NCBI GenBank assembly: GCA_014239355.1
Contig: JAAZYZ010000033.1
Coordinates: 1 to 33,363, forward strand
Origin: Fidelibacterota bacterium
GTDB taxonomy: Bacteria > Marinisomatota > Marinisomatia > SCGC-AAA003-L08 > TMED6
Length of the DNA stretch: 33,363 bases
Reading direction: 5' to 3'
Shown here: in pieces, positions 1 through 7,655 of the stretch
Layout: every line of letters begins with the position of its first letter
How positions within the stretch are numbered: position 1 is the first letter of the stretch
Notes under the pieces: generated by a model
The model's database searches: none
What the model saw: the letters and a program-made list of their open reading frames with translations, nothing else
Told to the model about the DNA's origin: nothing
Program-made: the position numbers and the translations under genes

Positions 1-281
1 AAATATTAAAAGAAACAAATGAGTATCATAATATATGGCAAGCATTTTGTGTTTTAATACCAATAAAAACAGTTGGTGTAATGGGAGATACAAGAACTTA
101 TGATAACTTAATTGCTTTAAGGGCTGTAACTAGTACTGATGGGATGACCGCTAATTGGTATGAATTTAAACCTGAAATTTTAAAAAAATGTTCAAATGCA
201 ATAGTCAATCAGGTGAAAGGTGTCAATAGAGTTGTTTATGATATCACTTCAAAGCCTCCAGGGACTATTGAATGGGAGTAA
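1..281 (+). CDS. guaA: GMP synthase (glutamine-hydrolysing), C-terminal end, partial
   Basis: This is the 3' end of a gene that enters from the left edge, readable from base 3 onward. GuaA aminates XMP to GMP using glutamine in the last step of guanine nucleotide synthesis. The visible 92 residues are the C-terminal dimerisation domain: '[21 protein letters not shown]' near the start is close to the family's QAFAVLLPV.SVGVMGD.RTY, and the end '[10 protein letters not shown]' is the near-invariant GuaA terminus. The ATG at 81 is internal, not the start. The stop at 279-281 overlaps the start of pgeF by 10 nt, suggesting translational coupling. Identification is firm. Confidence 0.95.
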   Translation, partial: ILKETNEYHNIWQAFCVLIPIKTVGVMGDTRTYDNLIALRAVTSTDGMTANWYEFKPEILKKCSNAIVNQVKGVNRVVYDITSKPPGTIEWE

Positions 282-901
282 ATCAGTTTAATTTTTCTCA
301 TTTTTTTAATAATAAAATACATGCTTCAATTAAGAAAGAATCTTGTGATACAACACCTAATAAATTAGCTGTACCTATTCAAAAACATACCTCTAATGTT
401 CAATTTATTACTAAACCAGGTATATATGATAATGTTGATGGTTTAATAACATCTGAAAAACATAATATTACTTTAACTATTAAAGTTGCTGATTGTGCAC
501 CTATATATCTTTATGATCCTAAAACTTGTTATTATGGATTAATTCACTCTGGCTGGAAAGGAACTAAAAATCATATTATTAAAAATGCATTTGAAATATT
601 ATTTAATATTGCAAATTCAGATCCAAAAGATATTATAGTATTTATTGGTCCACATATTAGAGAATGCTGCTATGAAATAGATTGGGATGTAGCACAATAT
701 TTTTCTTTTATTAATAAAGATAGCATAAAAAATAAATGGTTATTAAGTTTAGAAAAAGAGATAGCATATGATGCTAAAAATGCCGGTATTTTAAATAATA
801 ATATTTATACATCAAATATATGTACTTATGAATCATTAGATTGTGAAAGTTTTAGAAGAGATAAAGAAAATTCAAAACGTATGATAGGAATTTTAGGGTA
901 A
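272..901 (+). CDS. pgeF: Peptidoglycan editing factor PgeF (YfiH/laccase-domain, DUF152)
   Basis: This is a 209-residue multicopper-oxidase-like 'laccase domain' protein of the YfiH family. Family members remove wrongly incorporated L-Ser from muropeptide precursors (PgeF) or act on purine nucleosides, with a Cys/His/His metal site. The expected triad is visible as H39, C75 (in '[10 protein letters not shown]') and H92 (in '[10 protein letters not shown]'). The spacings of 36 and 17 residues equal those of E. coli YfiH H71/C107/H124. '[13 protein letters not shown]' and the terminal '[14 protein letters not shown]' are further family motifs. The start overlaps guaA by 10 nt and the stop shares one base with uppP. 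Its place beside uppP fits a cell-wall role, although the family's substrate is not settled. Confidence 0.9.
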   Translation: MGVNQFNFSHFFNNKIHASIKKESCDTTPNKLAVPIQKHTSNVQFITKPGIYDNVDGLITSEKHNITLTIKVADCAPIYLYDPKTCYYGLIHSGWKGTKNHIIKNAFEILFNIANSDPKDIIVFIGPHIRECCYEIDWDVAQYFSFINKDSIKNKWLLSLEKEIAYDAKNAGILNNNIYTSNICTYESLDCESFRRDKENSKRMIGILG

Positions 902-1647
902 TGGAAGAAAATATATTATATATAATAATTGCAGGTATCATTCAAGGATTGACAGAATTTTTACCAATAAGTAGTTCTGGACATTTAATTATTTTAAAAG
1001 ATGTGTTTAATCAAGAAGTTCAAAATTTTAATTTTGAAATAATGCTTCATTTAGGTACGGTTCTTTCCATTATTTTTTATTATAGACTATATATAGTTAA
1101 GCTACTAAAACCTACAATTGAAAATAGACACAATATTTTTCTAATTATTATAGGTTGTATACCTATTTCTATTGCAGGCTTATTGGGAAAAAATTCAATT
1201 GAATTATACTTTAATGATATTTATTTTTTGCCTTATTCATTCCTTTTTACAGGTATTATTTTATTTTTAACAAAATATTTTAATGGTTCTAAGGAGCTAA
1301 ATTTGAATGTAGTAATTATAGTAGGGTTATTACAAATTTTAGCTTTATTTCCAGGAATATCTAGATCAGGAATAACTATTTCTACATTATTAATTTTAGG
1401 AGTAAACAAACAAGATGCAGTACGTTTTTCATTTTTAATGGCTATACCATTAATTATTGGAGCTTCATTATTAACCTTAGATATTGAAACAATATCATCA
1501 TCTGTATTAGGTATTTTTATTTCATTTATTTTTGGATGGATAGCTATATATATATCAAATATATTATTACAGAATAAAAAATATTGGATGTTTTCAATTT
1601 ATTGTTTTAGTATATCTATAATTTTATTTATTATCAATATAATCTAA
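901..1647 (+). CDS. uppP: Undecaprenyl-diphosphatase UppP (BacA family)
   Basis: This 248-residue polytopic inner-membrane protein dephosphorylates undecaprenyl pyrophosphate to the carrier lipid used by MraY and other glycan assembly enzymes. Both family signatures are present. The first is the (E/Q)xxxE motif at Q15-E19 inside 'GLTEFLPISSSGHLI'. The second is 'PGISRSGIT' at 151-159, with the catalytic-region Arg at 155. The remaining sequence alternates hydrophobic segments, giving about seven or eight membrane helices. Length is slightly below the usual 260-275. The ATG at 901 uses the last base of the pgeF stop (TAATG), a typical coupled start. The same lipid carrier is needed by the mur genes and glycosyltransferases elsewhere in this window. 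Confidence 0.95.
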   Translation: MEENILYIIIAGIIQGLTEFLPISSSGHLIILKDVFNQEVQNFNFEIMLHLGTVLSIIFYYRLYIVKLLKPTIENRHNIFLIIIGCIPISIAGLLGKNSIELYFNDIYFLPYSFLFTGIILFLTKYFNGSKELNLNVVIIVGLLQILALFPGISRSGITISTLLILGVNKQDAVRFSFLMAIPLIIGASLLTLDIETISSSVLGIFISFIFGWIAIYISNILLQNKKYWMFSIYCFSISIILFIINII

Positions 1648-1651
1648 AAAT

Positions 1652-2611
1652 ATGAAAAAATTAATTTCATTAGGACAAGCAATCAAAAAATTGCGTCAAA
1701 AAGATTTTTCAAACTCTTATTTTTTATATGGGAATGATATTTTTATGCAAGATTTTTTTATTAATCAGTTTCAGAGTATTAATTCTAATTTTGAATCATA
1801 TTTATATTATTTAGGTTATGATCAACAAGAAACTATATTTAATGAATTATCTAATACATCTTTATTTGATTCAAATAAAATTATTATTATCAAGAATATT
1901 AATCGATTTTCTTCTAAAGCAAAGAATGAATTAATTGATTACTTAAATAAAACAGATGTTACTCATCATATAATTTTAGTAAAAAATAATTTTGATTCTA
2001 GAAATAAATTTGTTGATTCAATTATTAAAAATACAACGGCTATTGATGTTAGAACTCCTTTTGAAAATCAAATGGCTGAATGGATTAAATATTTTTCTAA
2101 ATTAGAAAAAATTGATATTGATATGATGGAAATAAAAAATTATATTGATTCATATGGTAGTAATATTTCAAATGTTATGAATTATATTAGAATTGATTTC
2201 TTATCAAAATCATATAGTAAAGCAACCTCAAATAGAACATATAATTTATGGAACCTTCAAGATTCAATAGCAAAAAAACAGATAAATAAATCGTTAGATA
2301 TTTATGAGTCTATTACAACAAATGGTAATTCTTTGAATTTGATTCTGATTTATTTATTTAATTTGTATTATTCCATATATTTGCATTCTTATTATAATAG
2401 TAATTCGAATTCTAGTTATAATTTTACTATTAATAAAATTATTCAATCAAGAATAAGTATATATTCAAAAAAATATTCACAAAACGAGATTGAAAATATT
2501 ATTTTAGAAATAAATACAATAGATTTTCTTTCTAAGAATCAAAGTATAAATACACATAATCGCATTTTATGTTTAATCAGCAATATTTGTACAGGCTATT
2601 ATGACAGATAA
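1652..2611 (+). CDS. holA: DNA polymerase III delta subunit
   Basis: This 319-residue protein resembles HolA, the clamp-loader subunit that opens the beta sliding clamp. The N-terminus has the family pattern 'SYFLYGNDIFMQDFFINQF', corresponding to the usual '.YLLYGEE.FL..E......' in the RecA-like domain that, unlike gamma/tau, lacks a working P-loop. Residues about 75-125 ('KIIIIKNINRFS', 'HHIILVKNNFDSRNKF') match the beta-strand/linker order of delta subunits. The C-terminal half is helical and holds the collar domain. It is the only clamp-loader gene in the window. It begins 4 nt after uppP and overlaps the sigma factor gene by 11 nt. Identification rests on pattern rather than strong motifs, because the family diverges widely. 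Confidence 0.82.
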   Translation: MKKLISLGQAIKKLRQKDFSNSYFLYGNDIFMQDFFINQFQSINSNFESYLYYLGYDQQETIFNELSNTSLFDSNKIIIIKNINRFSSKAKNELIDYLNKTDVTHHIILVKNNFDSRNKFVDSIIKNTTAIDVRTPFENQMAEWIKYFSKLEKIDIDMMEIKNYIDSYGSNISNVMNYIRIDFLSKSYSKATSNRTYNLWNLQDSIAKKQINKSLDIYESITTNGNSLNLILIYLFNLYYSIYLHSYYNSNSNSSYNFTINKIIQSRISIYSKKYSQNEIENIILEINTIDFLSKNQSINTHNRILCLISNICTGYYDR

Positions 2612-3170
2612 AACAGATGAAATATTAATTGAAGAATTTCAAAATGGTGATATTACTGCATATAATCAATTAGTTTATAGATATAAAGATAGATTATTGA
2701 ATTATATTCATCAATTTGTGTATGATATTGATTTAGCTGAAGATTTGCTACAAGATACATTTCTAAAACTATATACCCATAAAAATTCGTATAGAAAAAT
2801 TGCTAAATTTTAAACTTGGATTTATACTATAGCAGGTAATTTTGCTAAGACTGAGTTAAGAAAGAAAAAAAGAAGAAAAACATACTCTAATAGTGAATTA
2901 GCATTTAGTGAATCAGAGCTTATAGTGCCTGATACTTCCAATGAACCAGATAAAGATATTTTAAATAATAGTTTAAAATCAGATTTAAAAGAATGTTTAT
3001 CTAATTTACCATTAGATTTTAAAACAATTATTATATTAAGAGATATTCAGGAACTTTCTTATGATGAGATAAGTATAATAGTTGAGCTTCCACTAGGAAC
3101 TGTAAAATCTAGAATAAATAGAGCTCGATTAAAATTATATGAATGCTTAAAAGAAAAAAAGGTAGTATAG
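2601..3170 (+). pseudogene. ECF-type RNA polymerase sigma factor interrupted by an in-frame TAA stop
   Basis: One continuous frame encodes a 189-codon extracytoplasmic-function sigma factor, except that codon 71 (2811-2813) is TAA. Before it lies region 2: 'YRYKDRLLNYIHQFVYDID', then 'AEDLLQDTFLKLY', the core-binding and -10 recognition helices. After it, in the same frame, come 'TWIYTIAGNFAKTELRKKKRR' (region 2.3-2.4), a short acidic linker and region 4 ('LPLDFKTIIILRDIQELSYD', 'LGTVKSRINRARLKL'), the -35 helix-turn-helix. In relatives the stop position is usually Ser within 'KFSTWLY.IA.N', so TCA to TAA is the simplest explanation. No other damage is visible, so this is a recent nonsense mutation, a readthrough codon, or a sequence error. 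The start overlaps holA by 11 nt; the anti-sigma-like gene follows after 4 nt. Confidence 0.85.
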
Positions 3171-3174
3171 ATTT

Positions 3175-3618
3175 ATGAATAAAGATTTTGATATTATGAT
3201 TTCATCTTATTTAGATGAAGAACTTTCCTTGAAAGATAAAAAGATATTTGAAAATTACATGGATAATCATCCAGAATTTTTAGCGAAGGTCAAACATATA
3301 AAGAGAATTATTAATTTAGTTAATCAAACCCCTAGATTAGAAACATCGCAAGATTTTCTACATAATTTAGAAGAGAATATAAGTCAGAAATCAACATTTA
3401 ATTATTGGTTTACTCCTCAATTTAAAACTTCTTTTTCTTTTACAGTTGCTGTATTAGCTTTATTCTTTGTTGTGTTCAATGATTATAATGTTAAAAAAGA
3501 ATTTTCTTCTGCTGATGAAGATTTTAATAAACAAACTTTAGTTGACATAAAATCAGATACTTTAAAAAATGATAATTTTTTAATACAGCAAGTAAAAGGT
3601 AAAAAACACAACAAATAA
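3175..3618 (+). CDS. Putative membrane-anchored anti-sigma factor
   Basis: This is a 147-residue protein placed 4 nt behind the ECF sigma gene, the usual position of its antagonist. The N-terminal 85 residues are helical and begin 'DIMISSYLDEELSLKDKKIF', resembling the '..L..YLDGEL....' start of anti-sigma domains, with 'NYMDNHPEFL' taking the place of the usual zinc-binding segment. There are no cysteines at all, so the HxxxCxxC zinc motif is absent and this would be a zinc-free type. One membrane helix spans about 86-102 ('FSFTVAVLALFFVVF'), followed by a 45-residue charged tail that should lie outside the membrane. The function is inferred mainly from context and topology; no catalytic motif is present. 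Confidence 0.62.
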   Translation: MNKDFDIMISSYLDEELSLKDKKIFENYMDNHPEFLAKVKHIKRIINLVNQTPRLETSQDFLHNLEENISQKSTFNYWFTPQFKTSFSFTVAVLALFFVVFNDYNVKKEFSSADEDFNKQTLVDIKSDTLKNDNFLIQQVKGKKHNK

Positions 3619-3678
3619 AATTTTTCTTTATTTTTATTAAAGGATTTTCGTAGATTTAGCGCTCAAACAGAGGATTTT

Positions 3679-3864
3679 ATGGCTAAGAAACAAACATTTG
3701 AAGATAAATTAAAAAAGGGTAGTGCACAAGGCTTAGTTAAGATTAAAGTTGTTCATGCACACGACCCCGAAAAAACAGGCAATATAAAGTTTAAAGAAAG
3801 AATGTATACTGTTCCTAATGGTAAGACACCAGATCAATTTGCTAAGGAATTATTTTCAAAATAG
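3679..3864 (+). CDS. Small basic protein of unknown function (61 aa)
   Basis: This is a 61-residue lysine-rich protein starting 'MAKKQTFEDKLKKGSAQGLV' and ending 'GKTPDQFAKELFSK'. The upstream sequence at 3669-3678 contains GAGG in 'cagaggattt', one of the better ribosome-binding sites in this window. Codons such as GCA CAC GAC CCC are richer in G+C than the neighbours, which can accompany high expression. There is no signal peptide, membrane segment or cysteine. The pattern 'MAKK...KTG...F.E....F.K' faintly recalls the small Bacteroidota DUF4295 proteins found next to ribosomal protein genes, but the match is weak. It stands alone, with 60 nt before it and 99 nt after it, so it may be its own transcription unit. 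I do not recognise a function. Confidence 0.7.
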   Translation: MAKKQTFEDKLKKGSAQGLVKIKVVHAHDPEKTGNIKFKERMYTVPNGKTPDQFAKELFSK

Positions 3865-3963
3865 TATCAAATTGGTTTTTAACCCACAGTTTAATTAAAA
3901 AATTGCTTATATACTATTATCTAATTACTTTTAATTTAGTTTGAATAGATAAATCAGTTCATT

Positions 3964-4896
3964 ATGCAAAAAAATATATCAATTATAGTACCAATTTATA
4001 ATGAAGAATTGTCAATTAATTCTTTATATCATGAGATTAAAAGTGTTGCCTTAGATGCTTTTAATGAATATGAAATTATTTTCATTGATGATGGTAGTAA
4101 TGATACAAGTTATGATATTATTAATCACTTATCATTAAATAATTCTAATATAATTTCGATACAATTAAATAGAAATTATGGAAAATCAGATGCTCTTAAT
4201 GAAGGTTTTAAATTAGCCCAATATGAATATGTAGCAACTTTAGATGGAGATTTACAAGATGATCCAAAGGAGCTTATTAACTTAATTAATATTTTAGAAG
4301 AGGGTTGGGACTGCGTTTCTGGTTGGAAAAAAAATAGGAAAGACCCTTATTCAAAGACTATTCCATCTTTCTTATTTAATAAATTCATCAATTTTTTTTC
4401 TGGTCTAAAACTACATGATTTAAACTGTGGTATTAAAGTATATAGGAAAGATGCACTTCAATCGTTAAATATTTATGGGGGATTACATCGTTATATTCCT
4501 TTATTATTATTTAATAATGGATATAGAGTAACAGAATCTATAGTTAATCATCGCTCAAGAAAACATGGTCAAACTAAATATGGAAAATCAAGATTTTTCC
4601 ATGGTATTTTTGATTTTCTGACAATTTATTTTTTAAAAAAATATTTTAATAAACCAATGTATTTTTTCGGATCAATAGGATTTTTATTAAGTTTTATAGG
4701 CTTATTAATCAATTTGTATTTATCTATACTTTGGTTTCAAGGTATATATATTGGAAGTAGGCCTTTATTTTTCTTAGGTATATTATTAATAGTTGTAGGT
4801 ATTCAATCTTTATCAATTGGTTTAATTGGTGAATTAATTGTTAATAATGGACGTAAAAAAAGTAAAAAAATAAAAGAAATAATCCATAAAAAATGA
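3964..4896 (+). CDS. GT2 glycosyltransferase with two C-terminal membrane helices (GtrB/DPM1-like)
   Basis: This 310-residue polyprenyl-phosphate glycosyltransferase type likely moves a sugar from a nucleotide donor to undecaprenyl phosphate at the inner face of the membrane. The GT-A fold motifs are clear: 'SIIVPIYNEE' at the start, 'IDDGSNDTS' (DDGS 42-45), and 'TLDGDLQDDPKE' with the metal-binding D94-x-D96. 'LNCGIKVYRKDAL' and 'HRSRKHGQTKYGKSRFF' are typical of the GtrB/DPM1 subgroup. Two membrane helices follow at about 232-260 and 268-292. It opens a four-gene glycan module and overlaps the next gene by 4 nt (ATGA). The exact sugar cannot be told from sequence. Confidence 0.9.
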   Translation: MQKNISIIVPIYNEELSINSLYHEIKSVALDAFNEYEIIFIDDGSNDTSYDIINHLSLNNSNIISIQLNRNYGKSDALNEGFKLAQYEYVATLDGDLQDDPKELINLINILEEGWDCVSGWKKNRKDPYSKTIPSFLFNKFINFFSGLKLHDLNCGIKVYRKDALQSLNIYGGLHRYIPLLLFNNGYRVTESIVNHRSRKHGQTKYGKSRFFHGIFDFLTIYFLKKYFNKPMYFFGSIGFLLSFIGLLINLYLSILWFQGIYIGSRPLFFLGILLIVVGIQSLSIGLIGELIVNNGRKKSKKIKEIIHKK

Positions 4897-6023
4897 ATAT
4901 TGCTTTGATTAGTACTTCTCCACCTTACAGAGGGGGAATTTCAGATCATAATAAAGGTTTGTATAATAATTTAAGTAAAAATCATTCAGTACAAATATTT
5001 AGCTTTTATTATCAATACCCTAGAATATTATTTCCAGGAAAATCACAAAAAATTTCTAATAAAAAAAAGTTTCAAAACTCTCATTATTCAATTAGTACTA
5101 TTAATCCATTAAGTTGGACAAAAACTGCTAATTCTATTTTAGAATTTAATCCTGATTTAGTTATTTTTTCTTATTGGAACCCATTTGTAGGAATTTCTTT
5201 AGGGTCAATTGCGAAACAATTAAAGCATAAAATAGGGGATAATAAGTTAATTTCAATTTGTCATAATATAAAACCTCATGAAAATAGTATGATTGATAAA
5301 AAATTAATCAAAAATTATATCAAGCCATTTAAGAAATTTATATTCATGTCATCATTCGTGGAAAATGAATTAAAATACTTTAAAGAGAAATATCAAAGTA
5401 TAGTTAGATTTTTACCAATTGATATAGATTATGAATCTAAATTTAACAAAATAAATATTAGGTCTGAAATGGGTTATGCAGTTGATGAGAATTTAATATT
5501 ATTTTCAGGTTTAATTAGGCCATATAAGGGCTTAGATAATTTATTACATGGCGTGAAAGATTATCTTACAAAGAATAAGAACAGTAAATTAATCATTGCT
5601 GGTGAAGCATATGAGAGTTTAAATAAATATAAATCTATTATTAATAAATATGATATTAAAAATCAAGTAATCTGGATTAATAAGTTTCTTTCTCATGAAG
5701 AACTTGAAAAATTAATGATTATGAGTGATTTATTAGTTTTACCTTACCATTCTGCTTCTCAAAGTGGAATTATATCACAATCTTGGCAGTATAATTTGCC
5801 TGCTATAGTTAATAATGTTGGTGGTCTTTCAGAATATGTGGTTCATAAAAAATCAGGATATGTCATAAATGATAATAGTATTAGTTCTTTAAGTAATAAA
5901 ATAAATCATTTTTTTAATTCAAATGATAGAATTGAAATGCCTCAATATATAAATTTAAATAAAAATAAGTTTTCTTGGGACTATTATGTTTCCGGTATTT
6001 GGGAGCTTTTAAATGAATCCTAA
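4893..6023 (+). CDS. GT4-family glycosyltransferase
   Basis: This 376-residue GT-B-fold enzyme should transfer a sugar from a nucleotide donor to a growing glycan in the cytosol. The N-terminal domain starts 'MNIALISTSPPYRGGISDHN', with the glycine-rich loop of GT4 acceptor domains. The C-terminal domain contains 'LILFSGLIRPYKGLDNLL' (about 201-218). It also has 'ASQSGIISQSWQYNLPAIV' (288-306) and 'NNVGGLSEYV' (307-316), which cover the donor-binding E-x7-E region of this family in a divergent form: the usual first Glu is replaced within 'SQSGIISQSW'. There are no membrane helices. It overlaps its neighbours by 4 and 11 nt, so the module is translationally coupled. Confidence 0.87.
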   Translation: MNIALISTSPPYRGGISDHNKGLYNNLSKNHSVQIFSFYYQYPRILFPGKSQKISNKKKFQNSHYSISTINPLSWTKTANSILEFNPDLVIFSYWNPFVGISLGSIAKQLKHKIGDNKLISICHNIKPHENSMIDKKLIKNYIKPFKKFIFMSSFVENELKYFKEKYQSIVRFLPIDIDYESKFNKINIRSEMGYAVDENLILFSGLIRPYKGLDNLLHGVKDYLTKNKNSKLIIAGEAYESLNKYKSIINKYDIKNQVIWINKFLSHEELEKLMIMSDLLVLPYHSASQSGIISQSWQYNLPAIVNNVGGLSEYVVHKKSGYVINDNSISSLSNKINHFFNSNDRIEMPQYINLNKNKFSWDYYVSGIWELLNES

Positions 6024-6774
6024 AATACATGTACTAATACTTAATTGGAATGGTTCAAAATATTTAAATGATTCAATTGAATCAATAAAAAACAATAATT
6101 ATTCAAATTTTAAAATTACAGTTATTGATAATAATTCTAATGATAACTCATTATTAAAAATTGATAATAAAAATGTTAATATTATTTCACATTCTAAAAA
6201 TTATAAATATGCTAAAGGTTATAATAAAGCAATTTTTGAGCTTAAAAATGATGATTCAGACTACTATCTTTTATTAAACAATGATACAATATGTGATCAG
6301 AATTTGTTAGAATCATTTTCTAGAGCAATTAAAGAATATGGAAATAGTTGTATTATGGGAGCTAAAATCTTATATACAAAAAATAAAAATAGAATATGGT
6401 ACGCTGGAGGAAAGTTTGGTATTTTTAATTTTTTTGTTTCTCATCATGGGATTAGAAAAATTGATAGTTCTTATTATGATAAGGATTGTATAACTGATTA
6501 CATTACTGGTTGCTGTTTATTAATTTCAAAAAATCATTTTCATCAATTAAAAGGCTTTGATGAAAATTTTAATATGTATGGAGAGGATGTTGATTTATCT
6601 ATTAGAGCCCAAAATATAGGTTTAAAATGTTATTATATTTCTCAAGCTAAATTATGGCATAACGTATCTGCAAGCTATGGTGGGAATTATAGTTTATCTA
6701 AGAATCTTTCAAAAGTTACTTCTTTATTAAAATTAATGATTAAATATCCAAAAAAAATAATTTTAGGATTATAA
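6013..6774 (+). CDS. GT2 glycosyltransferase, rhamnosyltransferase-like (WbbL type)
   Basis: This 253-residue GT-A enzyme resembles dTDP-rhamnosyltransferases such as WbbL. It shows 'VLILNWNGSKYLNDSIESI' at the N-terminus, 'VIDNNSNDNS' (37-46), the metal motif 'LLLNNDT' (86-92) and the late acid motif 'NMYGEDVDLSIRAQNIG', with E191 and D192 in the catalytic-base region. 'TGCCLLISKNHF' before it is also typical of the group. No membrane helix is evident, so it should act at the cytosolic face on a lipid-linked acceptor. It starts inside the preceding GT4 gene (11-nt overlap) and ends 3 nt before the sulfotransferase. Rhamnose as donor is only suggested by similarity. Confidence 0.87.
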   Translation: MNPKIHVLILNWNGSKYLNDSIESIKNNNYSNFKITVIDNNSNDNSLLKIDNKNVNIISHSKNYKYAKGYNKAIFELKNDDSDYYLLLNNDTICDQNLLESFSRAIKEYGNSCIMGAKILYTKNKNRIWYAGGKFGIFNFFVSHHGIRKIDSSYYDKDCITDYITGCCLLISKNHFHQLKGFDENFNMYGEDVDLSIRAQNIGLKCYYISQAKLWHNVSASYGGNYSLSKNLSKVTSLLKLMIKYPKKIILGL

Positions 6775-6777
6775 AAT

Positions 6778-7653
6778 ATGAAAAATCCAAATTTATTTAT
6801 TGTTGGAGCACCTAAATCTGGAACAACATTTTTATATCATTATTTAAAGCAACATCCTGATATTTATTTTCCTGATTTTAAAGAACCTCATTTTTTTGGT
6901 GCTGATTTAATAAGGAGGAATGGTGCATACAATTTAAGTTTAGATGAATATAATAATTTATTTAAAACTGATAAAAAAATTATTGGTGAAGCATCTACAT
7001 TTTATCTTTTTTCAAAAGATGCTCCAGAAGAAATATATAATTTTAACCCAAATGCTAAAATTATCATTATGTTGAGAAATTTAGTTGACTTAGCACATTC
7101 TCTTCATTCTCAGTTTGTATTTAGTGGAGATGAGATTGTTGAAGATTTTAATAAAGCATTAGAATTAGAAAGTAGTAGATTAAGTGGAGAAAAAATTCCT
7201 AACCAAACCACAGTAGTAAATAAATTATTTTATATTTCAAATATTTTATCATTACCTAGAAATATTCAATCTTTTATTAGCTATTTTGGAAGAGAAAATA
7301 TAAGATTTATAGATTTAGAAGATATTAAAAAAAATCCTGAAAGAATATATTCTGAAACATTAGAATTTTTAAATGTTGATTCGAGTTTTAATATCTCTGA
7401 TTTTAAAATTATTAATAAAAATAAAACTTATAAATCAAAAACTGTGAGAGACTTTATAAAAAAATATTCAATATTTTTAGGTAATTTGAGATCCAAAATT
7501 TTTAACAAGCCTTTAGGCTTTATTAGCACTCTTGAATCTATTAATAAAAGTGAAAATAATAGACCTCCAATATCTGAGGATTTGTATATAAAATTAACAG
7601 ATCAATTTTCTAAAGTTGATTTTGAAATAAAAAACATCATTAATAATAATTAA
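6778..7653 (+). CDS. PAPS-dependent sulfotransferase family protein
   Basis: This 291-residue protein has the sulfotransferase fold. The 5'-phosphosulfate-binding loop is 'FIVGAPKSGTTFLYHYL' (PKSGTT 12-17). The 3'-phosphate-binding segment is 'IIIMLRNLVDLAHSLHSQF', with R100 and S108. The intervening 'FKEPHFFG' matches the heparan/glycan sulfotransferase-like branch, in which Lys/Glu near here take part in catalysis. It probably sulfates a sugar of the glycan made by the three preceding glycosyltransferases, using PAPS; no PAPS synthesis gene is in the window. It lies 3 nt after the last glycosyltransferase and 2 nt before nth. Sulfated surface glycans are plausible for a marine bacterium but are not shown by sequence. 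Confidence 0.88.
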   Translation: MKNPNLFIVGAPKSGTTFLYHYLKQHPDIYFPDFKEPHFFGADLIRRNGAYNLSLDEYNNLFKTDKKIIGEASTFYLFSKDAPEEIYNFNPNAKIIIMLRNLVDLAHSLHSQFVFSGDEIVEDFNKALELESSRLSGEKIPNQTTVVNKLFYISNILSLPRNIQSFISYFGRENIRFIDLEDIKKNPERIYSETLEFLNVDSSFNISDFKIINKNKTYKSKTVRDFIKKYSIFLGNLRSKIFNKPLGFISTLESINKSENNRPPISEDLYIKLTDQFSKVDFEIKNIINNN

Positions 7654-7655
7654 TT

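Noticed and set aside
2925..3170. Separate 81-aa gene made of sigma region 4, starting at GTG
   Set aside because: It is in the same frame as the upstream sigma region 2, with the open frame reaching back to the single TAA; it is the second half of one gene, not an independent ORF.
3874..3884. GGTT-TTT-AACC hairpin after the 61-aa gene as a terminator
   Set aside because: The stem is only 4 bp and there is no following T run, so chance is likely in this base composition.
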